Virus record (IMG/VR): IMGVR_UViG_3300044624_002468
Location: 1-31,370 of that record
Length of the DNA: 31,370 bases
Direction: 5' to 3' (one strand)
Origin: a virus
Part shown: in pieces, positions 1-9,438 of the stretch
Layout of the letters: the number at the start of each line of letters is the position of its first letter
Numbering within the stretch: position 1 is the first letter of the stretch
Notes under the pieces: generated by a model
Seen by the model: the letters and a program-made list of their open reading frames with translations, nothing else
Told to the model about the DNA's origin: nothing
Database searches by the model: none
Made by a program: the position numbers and the translations under genes

Positions 1-288
1 GCGCAAATTTGGCACAGCAAAAGTAGTTAAACCATTCCCAGCACCATAACGAACACCAACGACACCAAAAAGGTTCGAAAAAGTTTCACGAGACACTTCG
101 GCACCATTGCACAAAAGCCACCCAGCAGGAGCAGCAGCACCAGCAAATGTGACAATAGAACCAGAAGGCATATTAGCCCCATATGAAAATGCTGTCTCTA
201 TACTATTCGCCATCCTAGCAAGGTCACCAGCAAAAGACACTGGATCAATCAGAGATGGAGACCATATACCCAACGCTGTACTTGGCAT
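1..288 (-). CDS. Tail collar (fibre/receptor-binding) protein, C-terminus beyond window
   Basis: The frame opens at ATG (complement of 286-288) behind a GGAG site seven bases upstream and runs open off the left edge, so 96 N-terminal residues are visible. Residues 1-40 (MPSTALGIWSPS...) are a module shared with the next gene. Residues about 41-96 carry the phage tail collar pattern: GSIVTFAG, then PAGWLLCNG, then a VSRETFSNLF helix, YGAGNGLTTF and VPNLR. Tail collar domains (PF07484 type) sit at the tip or fibre of tails and usually precede a receptor-binding region, which would lie outside the window. It is the last visible gene of the leftward virion operon, 23 bases after its paralogous neighbour. 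The collar assignment is strong; the role in host recognition is inferred from the family. Confidence 0.85.
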   Translation of the reverse strand, partial: MPSTALGIWSPSLIDPVSFAGDLARMANSIETAFSYGANMPSGSIVTFAGAAAPAGWLLCNGAEVSRETFSNLFGVVGVRYGAGNGLTTFAVPNLR

Positions 289-311
289 TAAAACACTCCG
301 TATTCTTGTTT

Positions 312-842
312 TTAGTTAGTTATTCTGGAAATTGTCCACATGACAGAAAGTGTTTGCTGGTTAGCGGCACCTATCTGCACGAACCTTGCCCCAATGTTTG
401 TTGAAGACCCAGTGCTTGCTGTGCTAAGCATTCCAAGCGACCCGTAACCTGAACCAATGTTTGTTAAAGATATACTGAATGCGTAACCGGCTGGCGCAAC
501 TGCTGGAACGTTGAACAAAACATTTGTGGCGTAAATGTTCATGCCACCAACTTGCCCGAGTGGTCCAGTTGGAACTGAAACAATTCCGCACCTGTCGGTT
601 AGTGGCGACCATTCGCCTTGATTTTTAAACCACATCAATCCATTAGAGTCGGTGTCTTTCCACATTGCACCTTCTTTTGCTGAAGCTATAAAAGCGACAC
701 GCTGTGCCGCTGTACCCGAGTGCATGTTTGCCCCAGAGTCCAATAACATATCTATCGTTGATGCCATTGTGGCAAGGTTAATTACTGGATCATAATTGTC
801 GTCATCTGATGGTGTCCATATACCTCTTGCGGTAGTTGGCAT
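312..842 (-). CDS. Minor tail / fibre-like protein sharing the collar protein's N-terminal module
   Basis: This 176-residue protein starts at ATG 842, which has GGAG eight bases upstream; a longer TTG start at 857 would place that Shine-Dalgarno inside the gene. Residues 1-40 (MPTTARGIWTPS... to DSGANM) align with the start of the collar protein at 288, including IW-PS, a central TMAST/RMANS helix and GANM, so the two are paralogous at their N-termini. The rest includes RVAFIASAKEGAMWKDTDSNGLMWF and a beta-rich glycine/serine C-terminus, consistent with a virion surface protein. I infer that the shared module attaches both proteins to the same tail-tip component. No enzymatic motif is visible. 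Confidence 0.6.
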   Translation of the reverse strand: MPTTARGIWTPSDDDNYDPVINLATMASTIDMLLDSGANMHSGTAAQRVAFIASAKEGAMWKDTDSNGLMWFKNQGEWSPLTDRCGIVSVPTGPLGQVGGMNIYATNVLFNVPAVAPAGYAFSISLTNIGSGYGSLGMLSTASTGSSTNIGARFVQIGAANQQTLSVMWTISRITN

Positions 843-869
843 ACTATCGTTCTCCAATCATTTGTTTAA

Positions 870-1460
870 TTAAATCTTTTGTGAAGGAAGTATTTGAGCT
901 AATATATTTGAAATGTTTATAGAGCCATCATATGCGGTGAACTTTTGCGAATATGCTGAAACTTGAATAACTGAACCAGATTTAAGCTGAAACCCAGAAT
1001 TAACACTCCAGCTCGGCAAGTATTCAGGCGGCGTAGACGCGGCAGAAACCCTCACCTGAGACCTTGATATAACATTGCCGTCAATAATTATTTGCAAAAA
1101 CAATGAAGCATCAAGAAATGGTGAAGTTGTTGCAGGGGTACTTGATGCGTAAATTGCAGCGTACCTTGGTGCGTCAATTGGCTGGTCAATGGTGGCCGAC
1201 GAACTTGCAGAAACCCAACTGTTTTGTTGTGGAGTAATTGAAATGTCTGGTATTTTTATTGAAAACTGTCGTTGCTGATACAGCTCTGAAACCTGGTAAG
1301 ACAAGTTATCAATTGATGATGATGCTGACCTCCCACTATTAAATGATGAAGACTCAGATAATTCAAAACCGTTTCTTAGATTAACTATTTCATTTTCAAC
1401 AAACCTTCCCCACGGCTCAGACATTGGAGACAAGTTCCTCAGTGGCGGTCTATTTGTCAA
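870..1460 (-). CDS. Minor tail protein, 196 aa
   Basis: The gene starts at TTG 1460, with GGAG six bases upstream, and overlaps the stop of the preceding gene as TTGA. The N-terminus (LRNLSPMSEPWGRFVENEI) matches that of the upstream gene (ENLPSECMPWGRWVTGEL), so the pair carry the same anchoring module of about 30 residues with a conserved P-WGR-V core. A likely coiled stretch follows (residues about 45-65), then a beta-rich body containing SASSSATIDQPIDAPRYAAIYASS and no catalytic motif. The P-W-G-R-W/F-V start is typical of actinophage minor tail proteins placed after the hub protein. The exact role is unknown. Confidence 0.6.
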   Translation of the reverse strand: MTNRPPLRNLSPMSEPWGRFVENEIVNLRNGFELSESSSFNSGRSASSSIDNLSYQVSELYQQRQFSIKIPDISITPQQNSWVSASSSATIDQPIDAPRYAAIYASSTPATTSPFLDASLFLQIIIDGNVISRSQVRVSAASTPPEYLPSWSVNSGFQLKSGSVIQVSAYSQKFTAYDGSINISNILAQILPSQKI

Positions 1461-2071
1461 GTGCTGCTCCTAAATGTCAGAAACAATTCTACCTGACTTG
1501 CATCAACACTAAAGCTGGCATCTGATGAGGTATCATTGTAGCTGCCTATCTCCAGTCTTAAATAATTTTGAGTACCAGGGGAAATCCATCCACTCCCATT
1601 GAAAGATAGTCGCACAGATTTTATTGGATCATTTTCTCTGTATTGAATATCTTCGATAGGGATAAGACCATTAAGTTTAGTGCCATTAAGTTTCATTAAA
1701 ATTGCTTGAGGTTTGCTCTGTGTTTGCGTTATAAGCGTACCAGGTATTGTAAGTGAAACAATAATATTAGCAACAATATTTACGCCATATGGTGCATTAA
1801 AGAAATAGTCAACACCGTATGAAACCCAAGTGTTTGGCTGACCGGAAGCGTACCCAGATATGTCAGGGGCATTTAATAACATCGACTGCCTCAAGTCCAT
1901 GCCATTTATTGATTCTGATATGTTATCGTAGCTAGGTTTTAATTGTGAAGATAAATTAACTGCATCATTTGAAACATATGAACTATATTTACTTAAGTCA
2001 TCAAGTTCACCAGTTACCCACCTACCCCAAGGCATACACTCACTCGGCAGGTTCTCCCTAGGCGCTACCAC
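1457..2071 (-). CDS. Minor tail protein, 204 aa
   Basis: It begins at GTG 2071, inside the last codons of the upstream gene (AAGTGGTAG), which suggests translational coupling. The N-terminal module ENLPSECMPWGRWVTGELDD is paralogous to that of the following gene. The remainder has a short helical linker (residues 30-55) and then a beta-rich domain with strands such as GVNIVANIIVSLTIPG and NYLRLEIGSYND. Length and position between a tail hub-like protein and collar proteins fit a minor tail or fibre-base protein. No membrane segment, signal or enzyme motif is visible, so the assignment rests on synteny and the shared N-terminus. Confidence 0.6.
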   Translation of the reverse strand: MVAPRENLPSECMPWGRWVTGELDDLSKYSSYVSNDAVNLSSQLKPSYDNISESINGMDLRQSMLLNAPDISGYASGQPNTWVSYGVDYFFNAPYGVNIVANIIVSLTIPGTLITQTQSKPQAILMKLNGTKLNGLIPIEDIQYRENDPIKSVRLSFNGSGWISPGTQNYLRLEIGSYNDTSSDASFSVDASQVELFLTFRSST

Positions 2072-3708
2072 TTCGGCAACCCACCAATAGTAACGTCACG
2101 ATACGTGCTGCCACTAAATTTACTAGAAAGATCACCATATGTTTTACCAGGACAACTGCCAACATGATCAGCCCAAGTAACATCAGAATCAGCAGAAATA
2201 GTTGTCTGAACCCAAGTGGTTGTAGCATCACGAACCCTGAACCACATCCTAGAATCCCTATCCCAAAACCTTGCCCCAGCAACATTACCAAACAACTGAT
2301 TGCCTGTACCATCACGAACCAAACCTACAAGATAATCATCAAGCTGACCATAATTTCTACCAAAATTGCTTGCATCAAAATCGGCATAAGTTCCAGGCGT
2401 AAAAACGTCCTCAGCGAACTGCCAAGTAGGATAAAGCTCAGAACCCTGCTGACCACTTTGGTTTACAGCAGAAACGTTTGCACTTAACTTGACAAGCTTC
2501 CCAGAATAACGACTAGCGCCACGAGCTCCAGCAGAACACGCAGCATCAAGAGAGTTAATGAAATCACTATCAATTGTTGGAGCCTTAACAACCCTATCTA
2601 CTGCAACACTTCCATCAATATTCATCGGATATTCTATACCAGTAGGAATAATGATCGAGTTTTTTTGCAAATGGACAGCATCCCCAACTATCCTCAACGT
2701 AGAATAAGTGGAATCGCTCGTTCCAGCACTAAGCGCAACACGAAAATTACGCATTGGTGTTCCATCAATTTTCACCAAACCTTTAGGCCCACGCATTTTA
2801 ACTAAAAGTCTTCTAGTATCAGGATCAATTGAAACCGTCAAAGACCCACCATAATCTCGCCACTGGGGTGGCTGTATCGGAATATTATCGTCACCAACAA
2901 TGGTATACACAGAACCAGAAGAATATCCAGGAGCAACATTATTTAACATCACTGGAGTCTGGATGGAAGTAATAGAAGCATCAGTTTCGAGTATATGTTC
3001 AGCGTCTTCGCCAGCATTAACAGAAATGATTTTCGTTTCTGGTGTCCACCCACCTGGAGGATATATTAAACCGTTAACAAGTCTTTTAGTTTTATACCAA
3101 ATAACCTCTTGCTCATGGGCCTTGACTGTCGAATCGTAAGTGACGGAAGATGTTGATCCAGCGTCTTCAACTGCTGTAAAACTTCTCACTGGCCTAAAAC
3201 GTACCACACCTGAAATGAGGTTTATTTCAATTCCGTAAGCTACAGCTATTTCTTTCATGTAAGTCCATAGGTTGCCAGAAAAGCCAGGAAAGTTTACAGG
3301 TACGTTGTAAATTATTGGAGATACAGTAATATTAGTGGTGATATTTGCGTAGGCGGCGTAACCTAGAAATGCGTCGCCAAGAACGCCTGAGAATGGTTGA
3401 ACTTGCACATCTATCATAAACGCAGACAGCCTAGAGTCTGATTCTATATCCCACGAGTCGCCATCTTTAGATTTTGATAAAACACTTACGCTGCCGCTAG
3501 TTATGCCTCTGGCGCTGTCTATGAAGTCAACTTTACCGTTAAGGTCTTTGTGGCTTATGCTTTTTTTAGTATTTGATACTGCTTCGCGTATCGTTATTGT
3601 TCCTACTGCACCAGAAGAGTCGCCACCAGATAGAGGTGTTGCTGACTCTGATATGCTGTATTCTCCTGCTTCAATGTTTGAGCCGTTAAGTTTTATGTTT
3701 ACACCCAA
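2065..3708 (-). CDS. Large minor tail protein, possible tail hub / baseplate-like component
   Basis: This 547-residue protein starts at TTG 3708 with AAGGAGGTT upstream, inside the end of the preceding gene (10-base overlap). The first 110 residues are beta-rich (MGVNIKLNG..., GTITIREAVSN, GKVDFIDSARGITSG). A segment near residues 145-175 (LWTYMKEIAVAYGIEINLISGVVRFRP) resembles the part of tail hub proteins that builds a local frame near the tail tube, and VTYDSTVKAHEQEVIWYKTKRLVNGLIYPPGGWTP follows. Position after tape measure and distal-tail-like protein fits the hub/tail-tip slot of siphoviruses. No lysozyme or peptidase motif is visible. Structural role is likely; the hub assignment is inferred from synteny. 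Confidence 0.65.
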   Translation of the reverse strand: MGVNIKLNGSNIEAGEYSISESATPLSGGDSSGAVGTITIREAVSNTKKSISHKDLNGKVDFIDSARGITSGSVSVLSKSKDGDSWDIESDSRLSAFMIDVQVQPFSGVLGDAFLGYAAYANITTNITVSPIIYNVPVNFPGFSGNLWTYMKEIAVAYGIEINLISGVVRFRPVRSFTAVEDAGSTSSVTYDSTVKAHEQEVIWYKTKRLVNGLIYPPGGWTPETKIISVNAGEDAEHILETDASITSIQTPVMLNNVAPGYSSGSVYTIVGDDNIPIQPPQWRDYGGSLTVSIDPDTRRLLVKMRGPKGLVKIDGTPMRNFRVALSAGTSDSTYSTLRIVGDAVHLQKNSIIIPTGIEYPMNIDGSVAVDRVVKAPTIDSDFINSLDAACSAGARGASRYSGKLVKLSANVSAVNQSGQQGSELYPTWQFAEDVFTPGTYADFDASNFGRNYGQLDDYLVGLVRDGTGNQLFGNVAGARFWDRDSRMWFRVRDATTTWVQTTISADSDVTWADHVGSCPGKTYGDLSSKFSGSTYRDVTIGGLPKW

Positions 3709-4607
3709 GAGCCAACCTCCTTGAGCTCACATGACAGCGATACTTGTCCGCCACCGATGCCGCTGTTGTTGTACACTGTTGGGCTACCGACGAACTTGCA
3801 ACCTGAGTGTCCTTCGCCGGTATACCAGTATGGTTCAGTTATTTCTCCAAGACCAGGCCACCTTATTCTTGCCGTCATTGCTGAAACTGTTATGACTGAT
3901 TGAACTGTTGCCTTGTTTGTTGAAATGTACATTTCAGCGTATGAACCATCATCTCCGCCATCTATGACTAGTGGTGTTGGGGATGTTTCGTCAGCTGGAG
4001 TCTCTATCAGGTCGTATGTTTGATCGGCGACGCCACCTTCTCTTACTTTTATTGAAGCTCCGCCGATACTTGAATAATGCGCCCAAATAATGAGTTCGGC
4101 ACCAGGTGGCACTGGTATCCAAATCGAGTCGCCAGATTTCAACCCATCGTAACTTTCGTTGGGTTTGAATGTGTAAGAAACTGAGTTTACTGGTAGGCCG
4201 TTATTGTTGTTTTGTGTGTATGTGATTGATGGTTGGTGAGACTGCCCAGCAATTCCTGGCGCTTCATAGTTGAGCGACATTGATGGGTCTGCCCAACGCT
4301 GAGGTAGAATATTTGTTTCATAATACATTGGGTCTATGAAATAAATTAAACCTCTGCCGTAAGACCCGTTACGGTAAGCACGAATAATCGAGGACATTCT
4401 GCGGTCAACAGAACTACCCCAAGTGAAATTATAGTTCTTGTTAGAATCAAACGAGTTTCTAACATGAGCTCCACCGTTAATTAAATCAACATTGGCAACG
4501 TTCCCAGAAGTTGAAACATTAGCTCCAGTAAGCGGCGTATCAATCCACTGCATATGTTCCTTTGTTCCAAACCACATTTTGTCAACATTTTGGAAAACAT
4601 TAGACAT
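3699..4607 (-). CDS. Distal-tail-like minor tail protein, 302 aa
   Basis: The ATG at 4607 shares one base with the tape-measure stop (TGATG) and has GGGGGAG upstream, a coupled start. The sequence is beta-rich with many aromatic residues and no catalytic motif: MWFGTKEHMQWIDTP near the start, YGRGLIYFIDPMYYETNILPQRW around residues 83-105, and LVIDGGDDGSYAEMYISTNKATVQSVITVSAMTARIRW near 208-245. It is the first gene after the tape measure, the position normally held by the distal tail protein joining the tube to the tip. Length near 300 residues suits that family. Function is inferred from position. Confidence 0.65.
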   Translation of the reverse strand: MSNVFQNVDKMWFGTKEHMQWIDTPLTGANVSTSGNVANVDLINGGAHVRNSFDSNKNYNFTWGSSVDRRMSSIIRAYRNGSYGRGLIYFIDPMYYETNILPQRWADPSMSLNYEAPGIAGQSHQPSITYTQNNNNGLPVNSVSYTFKPNESYDGLKSGDSIWIPVPPGAELIIWAHYSSIGGASIKVREGGVADQTYDLIETPADETSPTPLVIDGGDDGSYAEMYISTNKATVQSVITVSAMTARIRWPGLGEITEPYWYTGEGHSGCKFVGSPTVYNNSGIGGGQVSLSCELKEVGSWV

Positions 4608-7600
4608 CAGTTACTCCCCCTCTGAGCAAGCCTCGCATCACCGTTAGACGTAGCCATGGCAAGCTCCTGACGGTCAACCCTAAGGCCAACATTAACTTGC
4701 CTACCAAGCCTCTCAATTGTATACTCTCCAAGCTCAATGGCACCACCTCCGCCAACATATCCACCATTGGCGTAACCTGCCGAACCAGAGCTGCCTTTAG
4801 GTGCTGGTCTGCCATTCTTCAGAGACTCCATGTATTCAATCTTTGGTAGACCAGTTCTCTGATCAACAAACTTCTTTGGCACAACATGCTCACCCATATG
4901 CACAATACCAGCAGGTTCGAGCCAATGCCCTCGGCCAGTAAAACCACCACTAGCAAAACCTTTTGGCTTATTATTCGATCCACTCTTTCCACCACCAGGC
5001 TTGAAAGAAAAGCCAGGCATATTAAGAATGCTATCAAATTTCAAGAAAGAAACGAACCTATCCCACCAACTAGCCCCAGCCTCACCACCCGACTTCCCCG
5101 CAGCTTTGTTGGTAGATTCTTTAGAAGAGTTTATTTTCTCAGCAATCTTGCCACCTGGATCAGCCTTAGAACCTGCTTCTGAATTATATTGACCCATATT
5201 AAAATCAGCCAATATTTTAGCCTCTTGGTTTGTTAGCTCTTTACCATCTCTTATTTTCTGCGCAATCTTTCCCATTGGATCACTTTTAGAGAACTGAGTC
5301 TCATAAGTCAAACCATTAGCGGCAGCAACAATGCTAGCCTCCTGGTTTGTCAAAGACGCACCATTCATAATTTTTTCTTTAATAATATCCGCAGGGCTAA
5401 CGCCACCATTCAAAGCTTCATTATATGACTGACTGTTGGCCTGTCCAAGAGCATAGAACTCTCCAGTAAGTGAATCCCTAGCATATTCAATACCATCCTT
5501 CAGGTAAGTGCCCTGATCAGTTTTACTATACGCATCACCAAACTCTTTAGCATTAATAGCACCATACCTTGATGAAATGCCGCTCGCTGCATCATATTGG
5601 TACAATATTCCGTCAACAAAATACTCGTCACGCTTCAAACCCTTCTGGAACTCAGTACCAAAAGCGGACGCACCAAAATAACCAATGCCACCAAACCTAT
5701 TTTTAGACTCTGATGCAAACCTATCAAAACTTGTACCAAAAATTGATAGAAATGGTAAACCGCCAGCAACATCGCCAAGTGGCTTAACTATAGCGAGAAA
5801 TATGTCACCAATTACCTTAATCGTATCCCTACCGAAGTTGCCAAGCTGCTGCCATGCCGCAGTAACCCAGTTTCTAGAATCCTCAGCACCTTTCCTTCTC
5901 CAATCATCATCGGAAGGCATACTAGCAATAGGGTCAGGCATTGCAAAGTCACCACCACCACCACCGCCACCAATACCATCACCAAAACCATCATTAAACG
6001 CTCCACGAGCAGCACTACCAGCAGACGCAGCACTCTGCTTAGCGGAAGCGGCAAACTCAGCAAGAGCCTGCAAAGCCGGATCACCATTAAACTCAACAGT
6101 AACATCCCTAGGGGCACCAGCAACAACCTTAGACATATCAGTAAACGCAGCACTATACACACCAAGCTCACTAGAATTATAGCCAAGCGCAGTAGCCTGC
6201 TCAATAAACTCCCTATTAATCCGCTGAATCTCAGCCTGCAAAAACTCCTGAGAAGCGCCACTCGCGGCTAGAGATTTTATGTAATCCTGATACCCAGAAA
6301 CAAGGTCACGCATCGCTGAACGATTATCAATTGCCGTGTTAGTGCCACCAGCAAGCTCACGAGATGCACCGGCTTGAGCCTTAGCCAACTTATAATCAAT
6401 GTCAGATATTTCGCTCCTCAACTGTGAAGCACGAATCTGATCATCATACAGTTCAGCAACACTCAACCAATACTGAAGCAAAGACTTATCGGCAGTAAGT
6501 TTATTTATCTCCTGCTGGTACTGCTCAGCCTGCTCCCTCAGTTTAATCCACTTAGAAATAACTGAGTCCATAGATGAGGCAGAATCAAACCTCAAAGAAT
6601 ACGATCTTGACATTACGCTAGAAAGATCACTAGCGTAATCAGTGAGCAATCGAACCTTTTCTGCCGCCTTCGATGCGCCATCCGCTACGCTTGGTGAACC
6701 ACCGCCACCTTTACCGCCAAGCTTATCAGCAAGGTTCTCTACCTCTTCACCAGTTCCGGCAGAAACATTCTTCGCGTCCTGTGCTATTTGATTGTACTCG
6801 TCAAGACTTATGCTAGCGTCTTGCGTGTCACCTCGAAGGCCCTGCATTTTATTGGCAAAATATCCGATAGCTCCAATAGCCAACCCAATACCTGCACTCT
6901 TAGCAGCAATAGAGAAAAACTTTAAAGCTACAGAAGCTCGCTTAGCACCAACCTCAACACCCAACAGGCCACGAACAAGCCCACGCATGGAATATGCTGC
7001 ACCCTGAGTTGCAACACCAGCTGTAGTCGCGGCAACCCTGTACGCTAGCAGTGCAGAGTTAGCGCGAACAATCGCTGCACGGAAAACAAGCATCAACCCA
7101 GTAATTGTAACAACAGCTGTACCAATACCGAATATCGTTGCAGCCCATTTGTTTTTTTCAAACAGCTCGATCATCGCAAAAAGTAAAGCGTTTACAGCTT
7201 TAAGGAACCCACCAAGCACCGGTATGCCTTCACCATTCATTGCATCAAGCAATCCCCTTATACCGCTCTGGAATATGGTTAGCTGAGCATTAACAGTGTT
7301 TAGAGTGTAATCATACTGCCTAATTGCTTCGTCGCCAGAAATGAAACCCTCAGTCGCAATTCCCATATTCTTACTAAAGTCATCAACGTTTTGCGATAGC
7401 CTTGTGAAAGTGTTGGTCACTCTAAGCTGCTTAAGGTTAAGCTCGTCAAGTGCATTAGTGATCGAAACAGAATCGTACTTATTTAAGTTCTTAAGGAAGC
7501 CTTCAAGAACTTCAGCCCCTTTACCAGACCTGACCATACTGTCAAGCTCATCGGCAGTAACACCAACAACAGTAGCAAAGTTTTCTAAATCCCTGCCACC

Positions 7601-8908
7601 TTCAGCTACCGCACGTTTCAATGTCTGGAAATAAGTTTCAAGCGAACCTCTTGATCGCTCAGCAGGTATCCTCAAAGAAGCAAGTGTAGTGGATAGACCA
7701 ACAACCTGATCAGCACTAAGCCCGGCACCAGTAGCAAGCGACGCGATCTCTCGCGATACTGAAAGTATTTCAGCTTCAGTAGCGTTAGAGTTCACAGAAA
7801 CAAGCGCCAAAGAAGAAGCCAAGTTCTCAAGATATTGCGGAGCCAAACCAGTCTGAGCCATAAAGCCACCAAAAGCTTTAGACGTTTCCTCAATAGAAAC
7901 ACCAGAAACCGATGAGAACCTAGCTATAGTTCCCGTGAATCCGATAATGTCATTCGCTGCTATGTCCATCTGGTTACCAATAGTTGCTATCTTTGATAGC
8001 TCCTCAAAAGTTACCGGTATTTGCCCACTCAATTGAACGAGGCTGTTTCTGATCCCGTCAACACTTACAGATAATTTGTTTGCTGCAAGGTCTGATGGGG
8101 AAAGTGTGCGCTCCACGTTTGCAAATGCGGCCTGGAAGCTTGCGGCAGCCGACATTGAATATATGCCTATGCCTGCTAGAGCTCCTCCAAAAACGGCTAA
8201 AGTGTTGCTGATGTCGTTTAGCGCGTACCTCTGCCGGCTAAGCTGTGACACATAATCTCGCTGCTGCTGAGCAGCAGATTTCTGCATTTTCGTTGAATAT
8301 GCAGTCGCTTTACCTAGGTTTACTTCTGCTGCCTCGGTTTGGCGTATCGCGTTAGCGTAACCCCTGCTAGCATCAGCTAGTGCCTTTTTGCCTGAAGCTG
8401 TGGATAAGTCTCCACCTTCAGCGTCAGAGAGAGACGATGCTGCCGAGCGTTGCTCTTTCCATGCTGCATTTAACTGTTTTTGTGCTTCTTTAACACCGAG
8501 AAGTTCTGCCTTGCGTTTGTCAAGCCTAGCATTCTGCTTATCCATTTCAGCGCCAAGCGCTGCGTCGCTTGCTTTAAGTTGCTTCTGTGCAGATTCTAAA
8601 TCTCTGGTTGCCTTTGCAGAGTTCTGGTATTGTATAAACCTGCCGCCACTACCACTGTTACTTGCGCCACTAATGTCTCTGCCGTCGCGCGCTGCCTTGT
8701 TGAAAGCTTCTTGAGCTCTTGCAGATTCCCTAAGATTGCTGGCGTGCTTAGGCATCGTGCTCGAAAGCTTGAGCAGAAAACGATCATAGTCTTCGTAACT
8801 TTTTGTTCCAGAAATTACTTTTTCAGTTAATTCCTTAAACTCTTTTGAGGCTTTTGCTGCACCCTTAAGCTCAATAGTATACTCTATGAAACCATCTTCA
8901 ACTGCCAT
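4607..8908 (-). CDS. Tail tape measure protein
   Basis: This 1433-residue protein is the largest in the window. ATG 8908 is preferred because GGGG lies six bases upstream; a TTG at 8920 is possible. The N-terminal 240 residues are charged and helical. A TP901-type tape-measure domain follows (about 225-560, with LNDISNTLAVFGGALAGIGIY and SGVSIEETSKAFGGF), then hydrophobic segments near 565-700 (LLFAMIELF, IFGIGTAVVTITGLMLVF, GIGLAIGAIGYFA). A glycine run (GIGGGGGGGDF) sits near 990. The C-terminus carries SGGFTGRG-WLEPAGIVHMGEH, VVPKKFVDQRTGLP and a GYANGGYVGGG tail, the usual ending of actinophage tape measures. It sets tail length and is probably ejected during infection. Internal repeats are listed separately. 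Confidence 0.95.
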   Translation of the reverse strand: MAVEDGFIEYTIELKGAAKASKEFKELTEKVISGTKSYEDYDRFLLKLSSTMPKHASNLRESARAQEAFNKAARDGRDISGASNSGSGGRFIQYQNSAKATRDLESAQKQLKASDAALGAEMDKQNARLDKRKAELLGVKEAQKQLNAAWKEQRSAASSLSDAEGGDLSTASGKKALADASRGYANAIRQTEAAEVNLGKATAYSTKMQKSAAQQQRDYVSQLSRQRYALNDISNTLAVFGGALAGIGIYSMSAAASFQAAFANVERTLSPSDLAANKLSVSVDGIRNSLVQLSGQIPVTFEELSKIATIGNQMDIAANDIIGFTGTIARFSSVSGVSIEETSKAFGGFMAQTGLAPQYLENLASSLALVSVNSNATEAEILSVSREIASLATGAGLSADQVVGLSTTLASLRIPAERSRGSLETYFQTLKRAVAEGGRDLENFATVVGVTADELDSMVRSGKGAEVLEGFLKNLNKYDSVSITNALDELNLKQLRVTNTFTRLSQNVDDFSKNMGIATEGFISGDEAIRQYDYTLNTVNAQLTIFQSGIRGLLDAMNGEGIPVLGGFLKAVNALLFAMIELFEKNKWAATIFGIGTAVVTITGLMLVFRAAIVRANSALLAYRVAATTAGVATQGAAYSMRGLVRGLLGVEVGAKRASVALKFFSIAAKSAGIGLAIGAIGYFANKMQGLRGDTQDASISLDEYNQIAQDAKNVSAGTGEEVENLADKLGGKGGGGSPSVADGASKAAEKVRLLTDYASDLSSVMSRSYSLRFDSASSMDSVISKWIKLREQAEQYQQEINKLTADKSLLQYWLSVAELYDDQIRASQLRSEISDIDYKLAKAQAGASRELAGGTNTAIDNRSAMRDLVSGYQDYIKSLAASGASQEFLQAEIQRINREFIEQATALGYNSSELGVYSAAFTDMSKVVAGAPRDVTVEFNGDPALQALAEFAASAKQSAASAGSAARGAFNDGFGDGIGGGGGGGDFAMPDPIASMPSDDDWRRKGAEDSRNWVTAAWQQLGNFGRDTIKVIGDIFLAIVKPLGDVAGGLPFLSIFGTSFDRFASESKNRFGGIGYFGASAFGTEFQKGLKRDEYFVDGILYQYDAASGISSRYGAINAKEFGDAYSKTDQGTYLKDGIEYARDSLTGEFYALGQANSQSYNEALNGGVSPADIIKEKIMNGASLTNQEASIVAAANGLTYETQFSKSDPMGKIAQKIRDGKELTNQEAKILADFNMGQYNSEAGSKADPGGKIAEKINSSKESTNKAAGKSGGEAGASWWDRFVSFLKFDSILNMPGFSFKPGGGKSGSNNKPKGFASGGFTGRGHWLEPAGIVHMGEHVVPKKFVDQRTGLPKIEYMESLKNGRPAPKGSSGSAGYANGGYVGGGGAIELGEYTIERLGRQVNVGLRVDRQELAMATSNGDARLAQRGSN
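5095..5660 (-). repeat. Internal protein repeats in the tape measure C-terminal half
   Basis: The encoded protein contains three related units with the pattern I-KI-xG-xLTNQEA-I (IIKEKIMNGASLTNQEASI, then IAQKIRDGKELTNQEAKI, then a decayed IAEKINSSKESTNKAA) spaced about 45 residues apart. Just before them is a separate doublet of about 40 residues, FGTEFQKG...YFVDGILYQYD and FGDAYSKT...TYLKDGIEYARD. Units like these may set tail length or be ejected with the protein; that is inference. Confidence 0.6.
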
Positions 8909-8946
8909 AAAAAACCCCAATCAATATCAATACAATACTACATCAC

Positions 8947-9438
8947 TTAAGTATCAACATTTAATGGAACAGAACCCTCAATCTTTAACCTAGCCCGCTC
9001 CTCAGCAGCAACCCTAAGATTAGCCATCTTATCGTTAGGCTCCTCAACCCCACTATTCTTCATGGCCCAATCCGCACGCCTAGGCCACTTGGCCCCCTCC
9101 CTAAGCTTAGGAACAGCAACAATCCTCACACCATAATTCTTGGCATTACCCTTACTCATCTTCTCCTGCTCGGCCTCAACGGCGGCAGCAGAGCGCAACT
9201 TTTTACGCTTAACTGACCATGAAATATCTGGAGACTCTTCGATATGTATCGGGTATCCATCAATCTCAAAAACTTTATTTAAATGGTAAGCGTGTACAAG
9301 TTTAATATCCCATTTAGACCAAGTTTCACGCCTGCCTGGATCGTTCATTAAGAAAGCAAGCGGTGGCATGTTTATTGAGATGCTTGCCTCTATTATCGGC
9401 TTCAGGTAGGAGTGAGTTTCCCAGTCTAACGCTTCACT
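8947..9438 (-). CDS. Tail assembly chaperone, frameshift (T-type) extension
   Basis: This frame has no good start of its own. Counted from its first ATG (9369) it gives 140 residues, but it stays open upstream through the stop of the preceding gene to the slippery site at 9438-9444. A -1 shift there joins SEALDWETHSYLKPIIEAS... and then MPPLAFLMNDPGRRETWSKWD to the upstream chaperone, giving a fusion of about 369 residues. The C-terminal part is basic and Ala/Lys-rich (VKRKKLRSAAAVEAEQEK). In lambda (G/GT) and actinophages such fusions guide the tape measure during tail assembly, and the gene lies 39 bases before the tape measure. Translation by frameshifting is inferred from sequence and synteny. 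Confidence 0.85.
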   Translation of the reverse strand, partial: SEALDWETHSYLKPIIEASISINMPPLAFLMNDPGRRETWSKWDIKLVHAYHLNKVFEIDGYPIHIEESPDISWSVKRKKLRSAAAVEAEQEKMSKGNAKNYGVRIVAVPKLREGAKWPRRADWAMKNSGVEEPNDKMANLRVAAEERARLKIEGSVPLNVDT

